From Brooklawnia sp032229645 (lineage in GTDB: Bacteria; Actinomycetota; Actinomycetes; Propionibacteriales; Propionibacteriaceae), in the NCBI GenBank assembly GCA_963722295.1, contig CAVRLB010000007.1, positions 1-64,000 of the forward strand: 64,000 nucleotides of DNA, read 5' to 3'. Positions 35,410-43,227 of the stretch are shown piece after piece. A program made the position numbers and the translations under genes. Position 1 is the first letter of the stretch; each line of letters begins with the position of its first letter. Under the pieces are notes generated by a model that saw only the letters and a program-made list of their open reading frames with translations, did not search any database and was not told where the DNA came from.

Positions 35410-36508
35410 CGTCCTGGCCGATGCCCAGCGGTTCTACCGCAAATCCGTCTACCGCTCCTGGGTCCACCACTACATGTCGAAGCGCTACCTCGCGGGGATG
35501 ATCGCCCCAGCCGGCATCGGATACGCACCGAAAGGCTGGACCACCACCAGTGAGCATCTACGCCAACTCGGCCACGACCCGGACACGATCGTCGCGGCCG
35601 GTGTCGCCATCCGGACCGAGCGTGGCCTGCGGGATGTGATGCGAGACCGGCTGACCTTCCCCGTCCATGACCACACCGGCGATCTCGTCGGATTCCTCGG
35701 TCGGGCGAACCCGCACGCCGACCCCCGCGTGCCGAAATACCTCAACACCCCAGCCACCGGACTGTATGACAAACGCTCCACCCTGTACGGGCTCGGTGAA
35801 CAATTCGACGCTTTCACCGCAGGCGCGACCCCGCTGATTGTCGAAGGGCCGATGGACAAACTCGCCACCGACCGGGCAGTCGCCGACAGCGGCACCAACA
35901 TGGTCGCGTTAGCCAGCTGCGGCACCTCCCTCACCCGCGATCACCTCGCACGGATCGCCTCCATCACCCCCACACCGGTCTGGTTCTGCTTCGATTCCGA
36001 CCCACCCGGCCGCGCAGCCTTGCTACGGGCCTGGGAACTGACCCAAGACACCGGACGGACCCGACAGATGGTCGTCCAACTGCCCACGAGTCACGACCCC
36101 GCCAGCGTCCACCCTCGAACCCTGAACGCGGCCATCACCGGCGCTGTCCCGATGAGCGTCGCCGTCGCCCAGGTGCAGTTGGAAGCATGGGGGCGACCCG
36201 ATAACCCCGTCAAGGCTGCGCTGATGGTGTCCGAACTCGCCCGGCGTGACGCGTCCAGAACCACCGCTGAGGATGCTGCCGCATGGATACAGGTGGTGAC
36301 GCGGCATACCGGCATACCGGTGTCTGATGTCCAGACCAGTTTGATGGATGCGATCGTCGGTCCTGCACTGGCTACCGAGGCTCTTCGCGAGGCATGTTTC
36401 CCTATCGTATCTCACCATGTTTGGCGGGAGGCTTCAGCCGTCACGGATGCGACACGCCGAATCAACTCCCCCATTTCCACGCATGAGCCCGATCGTGGAT
36501 TCGGCTGA
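35393..36508 (+). CDS. TOPRIM primase-like protein (DnaG core)
   Basis: A 371-residue protein resembling the catalytic core of DnaG-type primases: YLAGMIAPAGIGYAPKGWTTTS, RDRLTFPVHDHTGDLVGFLGR, VPKYLNTPATGLYDKRSTLYG, then the TOPRIM motifs LIVEGPMDKLA and VWFCFDSDPPGRAA (DxD). There is no CHC2 zinc finger, as in many mobile-element primases. It could prime the complementary strand after transfer. AGGA precedes ATG 35393. ATG 35387 is possible. The last 30 residues look foreign, and base composition drops from about 36400, so the C-terminus may be cut by the cargo cassette. Confidence 0.8.
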   Translation: MSTPRDVLADAQRFYRKSVYRSWVHHYMSKRYLAGMIAPAGIGYAPKGWTTTSEHLRQLGHDPDTIVAAGVAIRTERGLRDVMRDRLTFPVHDHTGDLVGFLGRANPHADPRVPKYLNTPATGLYDKRSTLYGLGEQFDAFTAGATPLIVEGPMDKLATDRAVADSGTNMVALASCGTSLTRDHLARIASITPTPVWFCFDSDPPGRAALLRAWELTQDTGRTRQMVVQLPTSHDPASVHPRTLNAAITGAVPMSVAVAQVQLEAWGRPDNPVKAALMVSELARRDASRTTAEDAAAWIQVVTRHTGIPVSDVQTSLMDAIVGPALATEALREACFPIVSHHVWREASAVTDATRRINSPISTHEPDRGFG

Positions 36509-36565
36509 AGAACTCGCGTTCGAAAGAAGATGGATAGCAACTATTGCTGTGATAAAATCACGCGC

Positions 36566-37168
36566 ATGGATCACGAACAACGACTCTTGTCGGCCCTGGG
36601 GCCCCTGTGCGAACCGCTCCACGACAGCATCACAACTGCTTCGATGCGCGTGCATGAGAGGCTTCCCGAGCTGAGTCACCCGTCGATGGCGCCCATCTTC
36701 GCTCACGTATGCCGCGGTTTAACTCGCATGTCCCTGGAAGGCCGCACCTTTGGCGGCTGGACCGTGCTTGACGGGCAGAACAACGTAGGACTCACCCTCA
36801 TAATGGGCCCCTACTCGCTTCGCATGCTCCATCAACCCGCGAACGGCGCCGTTCCCCCACCCGGGCGGAATCGGGCGAGACGTGCCTACTGCCTGAACCC
36901 AACGCTCAGCGAGGATCTCTTCCCGCCTGGCGATCGTTTGCTTGGCTTGTGGGCATGCGATGCTCACGACGCGGTTCACATTCGCGTGATTCGTCCAATC
37001 GGCACTTGGAGCTTCGGAGGACAGGCAAGAGCAGATCTGGATTTCGACCTGCCTAAGACGGCCATCGAACTCGAGGACCTCGCGTTCGATGGTGCCGACG
37101 AAGACGACCTGTTTATCGCCCTGCCTAGCTTGGAGGAGTCGACCGATGAGTCTGACCGCGCCGTCTGA
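36566..37168 (+). CDS. Cargo gene A: unknown, upstream of HTH-ImmA/IrrE gene
   Basis: A 200-residue soluble protein (MDHEQRLLSALGPLC, or 212 residues from ATG 36530). It contains FAHVCRGLTRMSLEG, GWTVLDGQNNVGLTLIMGPYSLRML and an acidic C-terminus (ELEDLAFDGADEDDLFIALPS). I recognise no family. The GC content is visibly lower than in the ICE backbone. It overlaps the next gene by 23 bases, implying coupled expression with an HTH-metallopeptidase regulator. It could be a sensor, an antitoxin-like protein or an effector. Confidence 0.65.
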   Translation: MDHEQRLLSALGPLCEPLHDSITTASMRVHERLPELSHPSMAPIFAHVCRGLTRMSLEGRTFGGWTVLDGQNNVGLTLIMGPYSLRMLHQPANGAVPPPGRNRARRAYCLNPTLSEDLFPPGDRLLGLWACDAHDAVHIRVIRPIGTWSFGGQARADLDFDLPKTAIELEDLAFDGADEDDLFIALPSLEESTDESDRAV

Positions 37169-38309
37169 GCGAATACGGATTCTTCGTGAGCTTAACGGTT
37201 GGACTCAAGCCGATTTGGCGGATGCCTCTGGAATTTCACAATCGTTGATTTCCAGCATTGAGAACCTGAGACGCGACGCGACCGACGATGTGGTCCAGGC
37301 GATCGCTACAGCCACCGGCACGCCGCTGTCGTTCTTTAATATAGTCAATGGGTCCCCTGCAGACTCCCTCCACTTCCGAAAGAACAAAACGGCCTCAGCA
37401 AAGCTCACGAAACAAGTCAGCGCCTTCTTTGGTGAGGCACAGCGAGTGTCAGCCACCTTGCTGGAGTACTTCTCCTACCCGATCAGGGACATGCCTATCG
37501 CAGACTCGAGAACTGGAGACCTCACTCAGGGCAGTATTGAGGAGTACGCTTTACTAGCCCGATCGTGGCTCCGGCTAGATGCCGACACACCTATCTTGAA
37601 CGTCACTCGAGCCCTCGAACGAGTGGGGGTGGCGGTGTTTCACTTCGCCCTGCCCGGCGCGGAAGAGGGCCAGGTAGTGGGGAAGGGCCACTTTGGCGTA
37701 TCAAGCTGGGAAGGCCACAGTACTCGCGCGGTAATCGGCATCTTCTCCGGTGCCGGTGACCGAGACCGATTCACGATCGGCCACGAATTGGGCCATCTTA
37801 TTCTGCACACGTTTCGAAATAGCACTGATAGCGAGGAAATAGAGGCTCATCGGTTCGCGGGTGCGCTCCTTCTGCCAATGAACCGGGCACAGGAATTGAT
37901 GAACCAAGGCACCACTTTGGATCAATACGCAAGGGTCAAAGCTACGTTCGGGATCTCTATCCAGGCCTGCATTATGCGCGCCAGTACGCTCGGACTTATT
38001 AGCGAGGACCGAAAGAAGTCGTTAATGATCCAACTCAGCCAGAGGGGGTGGAGGCGCTCAGAACCCGTACCTGTCGCCAACGAGAACCCACTGCTTCTCG
38101 GCAAGGCCCTAGCCAGCCGCTGGCCAAAGCAGCCTTACTTAAGCGCAGCTGAGGCGCTAGCTATCCAACCCCAGGTGTTGCGTTCTATTGCACCTGTCCC
38201 GGGAGCCTCGCACAGTATCGGCAAGGACAGCAGCAGCCGAATCTACTCATTCCGGCGCAGTAACCGGGAAGACCCGACCGAAAGGATAACTCGTGAGCGA
38301 GAAGACTGA
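37146..38309 (+). CDS. Cargo gene B: XRE HTH fused to ImmA/IrrE metallopeptidase
   Basis: A 387-residue protein. Residues 8-62 are a Cro/CI-type HTH (IRILRELNGWTQADLADASGISQ, then SLISSIEN). Residues about 130-260 are a COG2856/ImmA zinc peptidase with HELGHLILH (213-221) and Glu233 in EIEAHRFAGALLLP. The C-terminal 100 residues are unrecognised. Such fusions act as self-controlled regulators cleaved or activated by a signal, as in ICEBs1 ImmA and DdrO/IrrE. It lies between two unknown genes with overlaps on both sides, so it probably controls or processes a partner. Confidence 0.88.
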   Translation: MSLTAPSERIRILRELNGWTQADLADASGISQSLISSIENLRRDATDDVVQAIATATGTPLSFFNIVNGSPADSLHFRKNKTASAKLTKQVSAFFGEAQRVSATLLEYFSYPIRDMPIADSRTGDLTQGSIEEYALLARSWLRLDADTPILNVTRALERVGVAVFHFALPGAEEGQVVGKGHFGVSSWEGHSTRAVIGIFSGAGDRDRFTIGHELGHLILHTFRNSTDSEEIEAHRFAGALLLPMNRAQELMNQGTTLDQYARVKATFGISIQACIMRASTLGLISEDRKKSLMIQLSQRGWRRSEPVPVANENPLLLGKALASRWPKQPYLSAAEALAIQPQVLRSIAPVPGASHSIGKDSSSRIYSFRRSNREDPTERITRERED

Positions 38310-39252
38310 TCCGCCAGGTTCCCCCTTGGTGAGCCCAGAGCGGCGGAGAGCTGCCGCTGACTCGCCCGAAAGAGACTTGTCCCATGACTCTGCCGTTGAT
38401 GTACGATCTTCGGAAGTACAAGAGTCGATACTTGATCTGGGATCTGTAATGGCGTCTATCGCCAAGACAGTCGACACCAGCCAATTCATCCCAGCCAACT
38501 GGCCCACGCCCGCCATGACCGCAGCCATGGCATCCATCGCCAAAACAGTCAACACCAGCCAATTCGTCCCAGCCAACTGGCCCACGCCCGCCATGACCGC
38601 AGCCATGGCATCCATCGCCAAAACAGTCGACATCAGCCAATTCGTCCCAGCGAACTGGCCCACGCAAGCGCTAGCCGCAGCCATCTCACCCTTTACCACG
38701 TCGACACGGGCTGTAGCTCAAACGGTCAACATTCGTTCGATGGCTGGGATCCTCGCGGCGGTTAGCTCGAATATCGCGGGTCTGAACCTCGATCGCTTAT
38801 CGGCCACCACAATTGCCTTACAGACGGTAGGCCGAGGGTTCACCGAACCTTCAATTATCTTGCCAGGCTACGATCGTGTTGCGCGTCAGATGCTGTCTGA
38901 ACTGGGTCTGCAATACTCGTGGAGTGCGGAGGAGGAGCTCCCGTTCACTCCGTCTAGCGACGATACCGCATTCGCAATCATTCAAGCCCAAGTGCCTGAA
39001 GCTGCCAATGCGATGGACACAGCCGTGGAGCAGCTAAGCACACCTTTCTTGTCCAGAAGGTCAGTTAGGAATTCGCTCGCTTGGTTATGTGCGACCCTTG
39101 TCGTCGTTGCTTATATTGGGGGAGCTGTCCTGCCTCCACCCTGGGGCACAATCGTACTCACGTTACTCGGTGTGTCTGGCACGTCCGCGCACTCCGCTTA
39201 CAAGGCAATTGCACCCGGCGGAAACCCTAAGCCAACAGAACCGACCGATTGA
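38293..39252 (+). CDS. Cargo gene C: repeat protein with C-terminal membrane hairpin
   Basis: A 319-residue protein starting at GTG 38293, overlapping gene B by 17 bases. Residues 53-130 are three tandem 26-residue repeats (MASIAKTVDTSQF, then PANWPTPAMTAA). Residues about 260-300 form two adjacent hydrophobic segments (SLAWLCATLVVVAYIGGAVL and WGTIVLTLLGVSGT), so the protein is a likely membrane effector or sensor. The N-terminus is charged and probably disordered. No signal peptide. I know of no named family. Confidence 0.7.
   Translation: MSEKTDPPGSPLVSPERRRAAADSPERDLSHDSAVDVRSSEVQESILDLGSVMASIAKTVDTSQFIPANWPTPAMTAAMASIAKTVNTSQFVPANWPTPAMTAAMASIAKTVDISQFVPANWPTQALAAAISPFTTSTRAVAQTVNIRSMAGILAAVSSNIAGLNLDRLSATTIALQTVGRGFTEPSIILPGYDRVARQMLSELGLQYSWSAEEELPFTPSSDDTAFAIIQAQVPEAANAMDTAVEQLSTPFLSRRSVRNSLAWLCATLVVVAYIGGAVLPPPWGTIVLTLLGVSGTSAHSAYKAIAPGGNPKPTEPTD
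38449..38682 (+). repeat. Three 78-bp in-frame tandem repeats
   Basis: Copies begin at 38449, 38527 and 38605. The first two differ at only a few positions and the third diverges at its end. Each encodes one 26-residue unit of cargo protein C. Near-identity at the DNA level suggests recent expansion and possible copy-number variation. Confidence 0.95.
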
Positions 39253-39382
39253 GCATGCCAGATGCAGCCCGGAGTTCTGAACCTGACCTTCCATTGAGGA
39301 AAGCTCGACGATCTGCACATGAAGCCACCCAGCTGCTGCGCGCTGCGACCCTAGCGATGCAATCGCAGCGTTGGGAAACGTC

Positions 39383-39511
39383 TCAGGCGAAGCTTCCCGA
39401 ATCTCCTGCTCTTTCAGGTCGACACCGATTCAAGTGTGTCGGCCAGGCCCGGAGGTCTTCGATCATCACCGGCAGATCTACGGTGATGTCATCAGGCACA
39501 GAAATGGTCAT
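39383..39511 (-). pseudogene. Truncated backbone gene at the cargo boundary
   Basis: A 42-codon frame with a good TAGGAG site before ATG 39511 (MTISVPDDITVDLPVMIEDL). It begins like a normal gene downstream of the 39524-40033 gene and ends soon after the sequence switches to the lower-GC cargo side. It is probably the 5' stub of a longer ICE gene cut by the cassette. It may instead be a real small protein. Confidence 0.5.
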
Positions 39512-39523
39512 GGCGAGGATCTC

Positions 39524-40033
39524 CTATCTGTGGGTGCCACGGCATGGCTGGCCGCAGCCTTCTCTCGGAGGCGTGAACAGCCGCCCCCACCGCGCCGACG
39601 GATCGCTGAGTGCGGCCTGTGGTGGTGTGGCGAAGGCGGCCAGGTAGCCGGGGATGGTGCGCTGAGACACGGCGGCCGAATCAATACGTTGAACCTCAGC
39701 AACCGTCGGATGCTCGTTCGTGGCCACCGGCCGGGTCGAGTCCGCGAGGGCATGCCCAGCGACCGCGTGGTCCCATTCAGCCAGCCCCGCCAGCCGATCC
39801 TCCGCCGGCGGTGATTCTTGCGGCGTCGTAGTGACGATGATTGCGAGCACATCCGCGACATTCACCATATCGGCGCGGCTGGTACACGACCGCAACCGCG
39901 CGACCACGGCGTTCACGCTCAACACCGGCCGGCCCGTGTCATCAACGATCTGGGCGCGGTGCAGAGACCCGCCCAAACGTTGGTGCTCATCAACCGGCTG
40001 GTTCACGCCCAGAATGTGGGACACCCGTGGCAC
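39524..40033 (-). CDS. Hypothetical ICE protein
   Basis: A protein of about 169 residues if started at GTG 40033 (166 from GTG 40024). The coding part begins VSHILGVNQPVDEHQRLGGSLHRAQIVDDTGRP and contains ARLRSCTSRADMVNVADVLAIIVTT and AGLAEWDHAVAGHALADSTRP. It is soluble, with no recognised domain. Start choice is uncertain because no strong ribosome site is seen. It is divergent from the small gene at 40068. Confidence 0.5.
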   Translation of the reverse strand: MPRVSHILGVNQPVDEHQRLGGSLHRAQIVDDTGRPVLSVNAVVARLRSCTSRADMVNVADVLAIIVTTTPQESPPAEDRLAGLAEWDHAVAGHALADSTRPVATNEHPTVAEVQRIDSAAVSQRTIPGYLAAFATPPQAALSDPSARWGRLFTPPREGCGQPCRGTHR

Positions 40034-40067
40034 AAGACATCCGACCACGCGCAGACAAGGAGAGGCC

Positions 40068-40286
40068 ATGGCCGGGATTGACCGTGAACAACAACACATC
40101 CCGGTATGGCTCATCGCACCGATACCAGATGAGCAGTGGGGCTCAGATCTAAGGTTGACGGCGAAACTGTTCCGCACCGAAGACGACGCGATCGCGTTAT
40201 TGAACGACGTGACCGAGGAATTCCATCTGTGGACCGCGACCCTGACGATCACGTACCGGGTCGATGACTACCACCTCGTGCTCTAG
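40068..40286 (+). CDS. Small hypothetical ICE protein
   Basis: A 72-residue protein (MAGIDREQQHIPVWLIAP, then RTEDDAIALLNDVTEEFHLWTATLTITYRV) with AAGGAGAGG before ATG 40068. It folds plausibly as a small alpha/beta domain. It ends 13 bases before the convergent stop of the large gene at 40300. No family recognised. Confidence 0.55.
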   Translation: MAGIDREQQHIPVWLIAPIPDEQWGSDLRLTAKLFRTEDDAIALLNDVTEEFHLWTATLTITYRVDDYHLVL

Positions 40287-40299
40287 CCCGGGAGGGTGG

Positions 40300-41754
40300 T
40301 TATGCGGCGGTGAGAATGGCGTCCAGCCAGGTAGCGGGCACCGCGTCCAGGAGTGCCTCGGGGTGGGTGAGTAAGGGTGAGGCCTTGTGTCCGATGCGGC
40401 GGGTGCCGGTGATGATGTTCATCCACGCCGACGCCGCATCCGCGGTTACACCCAGGATCGCCAGATAGGGGTCACGCCGGGCGGCCGTGTGTCGCCTGGA
40501 GGCGGGTTCTTTCACGGCGATCTCCGCGCACCGACATAAGACTGGCCACGCCAACCCCGGATCCACCCCGATCACTGCGAGCTGGGAGACGATCGCCTGC
40601 ATCATCGGTGAATCGGCCAGATCGTCCAGCCCGACATCGCTACCCCGCAAGTCTTGATCCAGGGCCGGTTCGGCCTGGTCGAGCCGCCAATCCTCATCGG
40701 TCACCGAAAATGCGTTGACTCTGCCTTCCCCGGTGACCACGATGCCCCGGTCCCGCTGGTCCTGCTTGGCAGCCTGGCGGGCGACGATCGACAACAAGAA
40801 CCCCCACGGATTGGTCGCGGCCACAATCTGGTCCGCATGCTCGATCAGAGCCATCCAGGCGAGCGAGATGGTGTCAGCGATCGCGTCCTGCCGGCCGAAA
40901 TCCACCCTGCGCAACGCCACCCACCGGCCCTCACCGGCAATCACGTCGGCCAGTGACGCGGCGAGCTCGTCGGCGGCAGGCCCCCGCCAATCAGCGGCCC
41001 GCGCAGCACATACCAGGTGCGGCAGACCATCGGCAGCCACCAACGCCTCCTGCACCGGCCCACCGCTCGGGTCGGCCGGCACCGGCGGTTCGCCATCACT
41101 TGTTGGGGCCGCTGTCTCCAGAAATCTACGGGTCAGATGAAGCCGGGCTTCCGCTGCCCGAGCGCCACGACGCCGAGACTCTCGCCCGATCCAGCCGGAG
41201 TGTTCAAGATCGTTCAACACCCGGTTCGCTGATGCCAAACTCACTAGGCTGCGGTCGGCGATCGTTGCTCGCGGTGCCAAACAGACCCCGCGATGGTCCG
41301 ACAACAGTGCCATCGTCGCCAACACCACCCGATGCGCCGCCGTCGGCACCCCAACCCGCCACGCCCACGCCGGATTCACCCGGTCCGGATCAAACCGGAT
41401 CGACGAGAACCGCCCGATAGCGGCCATCGGCAATTCTGAGCTACTCATATTTGCCGATGGAACTGATTCGTTCGGATCCGAGAACAAGCTGGCCAACACG
41501 AACTCGGTGGGCCGGTAACGACCGTTCACCAACGAGCGCTGACGCGTGCGGGTCAGCCAGCCCGCCGCGGCGAGTTCATGCAAGTGCGTTTGGCTCGACC
41601 GGCAAGACATGGCGGCCCCACCCGCCAAGACATCCATCGAGATCCGTCCGGCACCATCGGGTCCCGCGTACAGCGCCAGCGTGCCGAGCAGCGCACGCTT
41701 GGCTGAACTATCGACGTTTGCGAGCCACGCGAACCCCACCAGAGCCTCGGTCAT
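40300..41754 (-). CDS. Winged-helix protein with sigma-like C-terminal region
   Basis: A 484-residue protein starting at ATG 41754, overlapping the upstream stop (ATGA). It has two N-terminal winged-helix segments (AKRALLGTLALYAGPDG with MSCRSSQTHLHELAAAGWLTR, and AHRVVLATMALLSDHRG with SLASANRVLNDLEHSGWIGRE), as in replication initiators. After residue about 255, DFGRQDAIADTISLAWMALIEH and NPWGFLLSIVARQAAKQDQRD resemble sigma region 2 of ECF factors. It is the last gene of the leftward right-end operon. Roles in replication or in activating ICE genes are both possible. Confidence 0.6.
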   Translation of the reverse strand: MTEALVGFAWLANVDSSAKRALLGTLALYAGPDGAGRISMDVLAGGAAMSCRSSQTHLHELAAAGWLTRTRQRSLVNGRYRPTEFVLASLFSDPNESVPSANMSSSELPMAAIGRFSSIRFDPDRVNPAWAWRVGVPTAAHRVVLATMALLSDHRGVCLAPRATIADRSLVSLASANRVLNDLEHSGWIGRESRRRGARAAEARLHLTRRFLETAAPTSDGEPPVPADPSGGPVQEALVAADGLPHLVCAARAADWRGPAADELAASLADVIAGEGRWVALRRVDFGRQDAIADTISLAWMALIEHADQIVAATNPWGFLLSIVARQAAKQDQRDRGIVVTGEGRVNAFSVTDEDWRLDQAEPALDQDLRGSDVGLDDLADSPMMQAIVSQLAVIGVDPGLAWPVLCRCAEIAVKEPASRRHTAARRDPYLAILGVTADAASAWMNIITGTRRIGHKASPLLTHPEALLDAVPATWLDAILTAA

Positions 41755-42866
41755 GACACCGCCCCCAACCCCGACTCCGAAGCCGAACCGCCGGCAGGTG
41801 GGTACTTCTCCAGCCACCAGGTGAACGGCTTGTCCGCATCCGGGTCCCCCGTCGCCCGAGCCTCCTGACGCATCCGCGACGCCAACGCCCGCTCAACCCG
41901 CTCCCCGACCACAGTTACTGCTTGGGTGGTGGATCGTTTTCGGGGTCGTGGTGGCTGAACCGGGATCTGACCGATCCGATAAGTGACGATCCCTGCCAGA
42001 CTACGGATCTCACCCTCCGGTGGCAGCGCGTTACCCGCCAGCGTCGCCCGCAAAGCATCCGGACGCCAACCAGCGGCCGTGCGTTGCCGCAGCGCGGCTA
42101 CCACCGTCGCGATCGCGGCCGGCTCGATCATGCGCATCGCCGGCGGCAAACACTCAACCAACACCTGCCAGTCCTCACAGGCCACATCGTCTGGGTCGTG
42201 GTCGAGTAAACCCTCCAGACCAGACCCCACCGCACCCGCAGCACCGGCAACCGAAACATCCTCTCGCACGGGTTCGGTTTGGTCTGGAGGGGAACCGTAA
42301 GGTTCCTTGAAACCGTTAGGTTGTGCCGCGGCAGACCGTGGCACGGCTGACCGTGCTGCGGTGCACCGTGCCGCGGTTGAGCGCTGCACGGTGCCACTAG
42401 GGGTTTCACCAATCACGTCATCCCGGGCGGCCGTGCGTTTGCCCTTGTCGGACCGTGCGGCACCTGTGTCCGCACGGTCCGACAAGGGGTTATGCTCACC
42501 AGCGGCGCGGCTGGACAGACACTGTTCGACCCGATTACTCGACAGCTCAGCCGCCGTCGACCACGCCTCCGACGTAGGCACGGGCTCTTCGAAAACCAGT
42601 GTGGCGGTCCGCAACGTTCCCTCCCGAGTCCGGGTCTGGAAACGCCACCGATACCCAGCTAGCTCCAACTCCCGCATCGAGTTCCGCACCGCCTTCTCAC
42701 CCAGACCACGACCCAGAAACTCCCGATAACCCAGCGGCGCGCCAGGCGGCATGAACAACATCCACGTCAACAACCCCAACGCCGGCACCGAAATACCCCG
42801 ATCAGCGACCGTCGCATTCGGAATCACCGTTGAGCCCCGCTTCACCACGAAATACTCATCCTTCAT
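41751..42866 (-). CDS. Replication-initiator-like helix-turn-helix protein
   Basis: A 371-residue protein. The N-terminal 90 residues form a winged helix-turn-helix (YFVVKRGSTVIPN, ALGLLTWMLFMPPGAPLGYREFLGRGLGEKAVRNSMRELELAGY) of the kind found in plasmid and ICE initiators. A long Ala/Arg/Ser-rich linker follows, then a helical C-terminal domain (VLVECLPPAMRMIEP, WRPDALRATL, PFTWWLEKYPP). It is coupled by ATGA overlaps to the Cro-like gene above and the winged-helix gene below. The linker DNA carries a large perfect hairpin and clustered ACCGTGC motifs, so the origin may lie inside this gene. Confidence 0.65.
   Translation of the reverse strand: MKDEYFVVKRGSTVIPNATVADRGISVPALGLLTWMLFMPPGAPLGYREFLGRGLGEKAVRNSMRELELAGYRWRFQTRTREGTLRTATLVFEEPVPTSEAWSTAAELSSNRVEQCLSSRAAGEHNPLSDRADTGAARSDKGKRTAARDDVIGETPSGTVQRSTAARCTAARSAVPRSAAAQPNGFKEPYGSPPDQTEPVREDVSVAGAAGAVGSGLEGLLDHDPDDVACEDWQVLVECLPPAMRMIEPAAIATVVAALRQRTAAGWRPDALRATLAGNALPPEGEIRSLAGIVTYRIGQIPVQPPRPRKRSTTQAVTVVGERVERALASRMRQEARATGDPDADKPFTWWLEKYPPAGGSASESGLGAVS
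42291..42306. repeat. Short palindrome in the initiator-like gene
   Basis: GGAACC and GGTTCC, separated by four bases, form a perfect inverted repeat about 135 bases from the larger hairpin and beside the ACCGTGC-rich segment. Confidence 0.6.
42442..42488. repeat. Perfect 19-bp inverted repeat (candidate origin hairpin)
   Basis: The arms 42442-42460 and 42470-42488 are perfectly complementary, with a nine-base loop. They lie within the linker-coding part of the initiator-like gene. ACCGTGC/GCACGGT motifs occur in both arms and recur several times between about 42340 and 42400. A hairpin this long in coding DNA is unlikely by chance and could serve as a replication origin or a transcription attenuator. 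Confidence 0.85.
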
Positions 42867-43117
42867 GGCTGCGCCCCATCGACCCGATCGATGCCAGGCA
42901 CCGGCTCGAAGAGACGCTCAACTGGAACACTCAACCACTGAGCGATCACGGCGAGCTCAGGAGCCGTGAAGCTGACTTTCCCCGTCAGCCTCGCGCTGAC
43001 CGACGCCTGACCGATACCCAAGATCTTCGCTGCATCCGCCTGCCGCACCCGCCGCTTCGCGAGTTCTGCCTTAACGTTGAGTCCGATGGCCCGCTTCAGC
43101 GTCCATTCATCATCCAT
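42863..43117 (-). CDS. Cro/CI-type HTH regulator (Cro-like)
   Basis: An 84-residue DNA-binding protein with a complete XRE helix-turn-helix: LNVKAELAKRRVRQADAAKILGIGQASVSARLTGK (residues 13-47), then FTAPELAVIAQWLSVPVERLF. It heads the leftward operon with the initiator-like genes (ATGA overlap) and is divergent from the repressor-like gene at 43228, 110 bases away. By position it corresponds to Cro in a lambda-like or BPs-like switch. Confidence 0.85.
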   Translation of the reverse strand: MDDEWTLKRAIGLNVKAELAKRRVRQADAAKILGIGQASVSARLTGKVSFTAPELAVIAQWLSVPVERLFEPVPGIDRVDGAQP

Positions 43118-43227
43118 GGTGTGAGACTATTAGCTAGAGTGAACAAAGGCAAGCAAGGCGTTCACGTCAGCAAATTTCACATTTGTTGCTCTGGTCTTTT
43201 TTCATAGCATCGAATACAGTTGTCTGC
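43118..43227. promoter_or_regulatory. Divergent control region of the ICE switch
   Basis: The 110-base region between the two HTH genes contains two inverted repeats suited to dimeric HTH regulators: GTGAAC...GTTCAC spanning 43140-43167, and CAAATTTCACATTTG at 43172-43186. It is AT-richer than its surroundings. A TTGTTG about 16 bases before TAGCAT is a possible promoter towards 43228. These are the natural operators for mutual repression. Confidence 0.55.

Noticed and set aside
38449..38682. CRISPR-like array
   Set aside because: The 78-bp repeats are directly adjacent with no spacers and lie in frame inside a coding sequence.
40068..40252. N-terminal extension of the 39524 gene to 40252
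   Set aside because: The extension is antisense to the small gene at 40068, which has a good ribosome site, and its residues look like shadow sequence. Starts at 40033/40024 were preferred.
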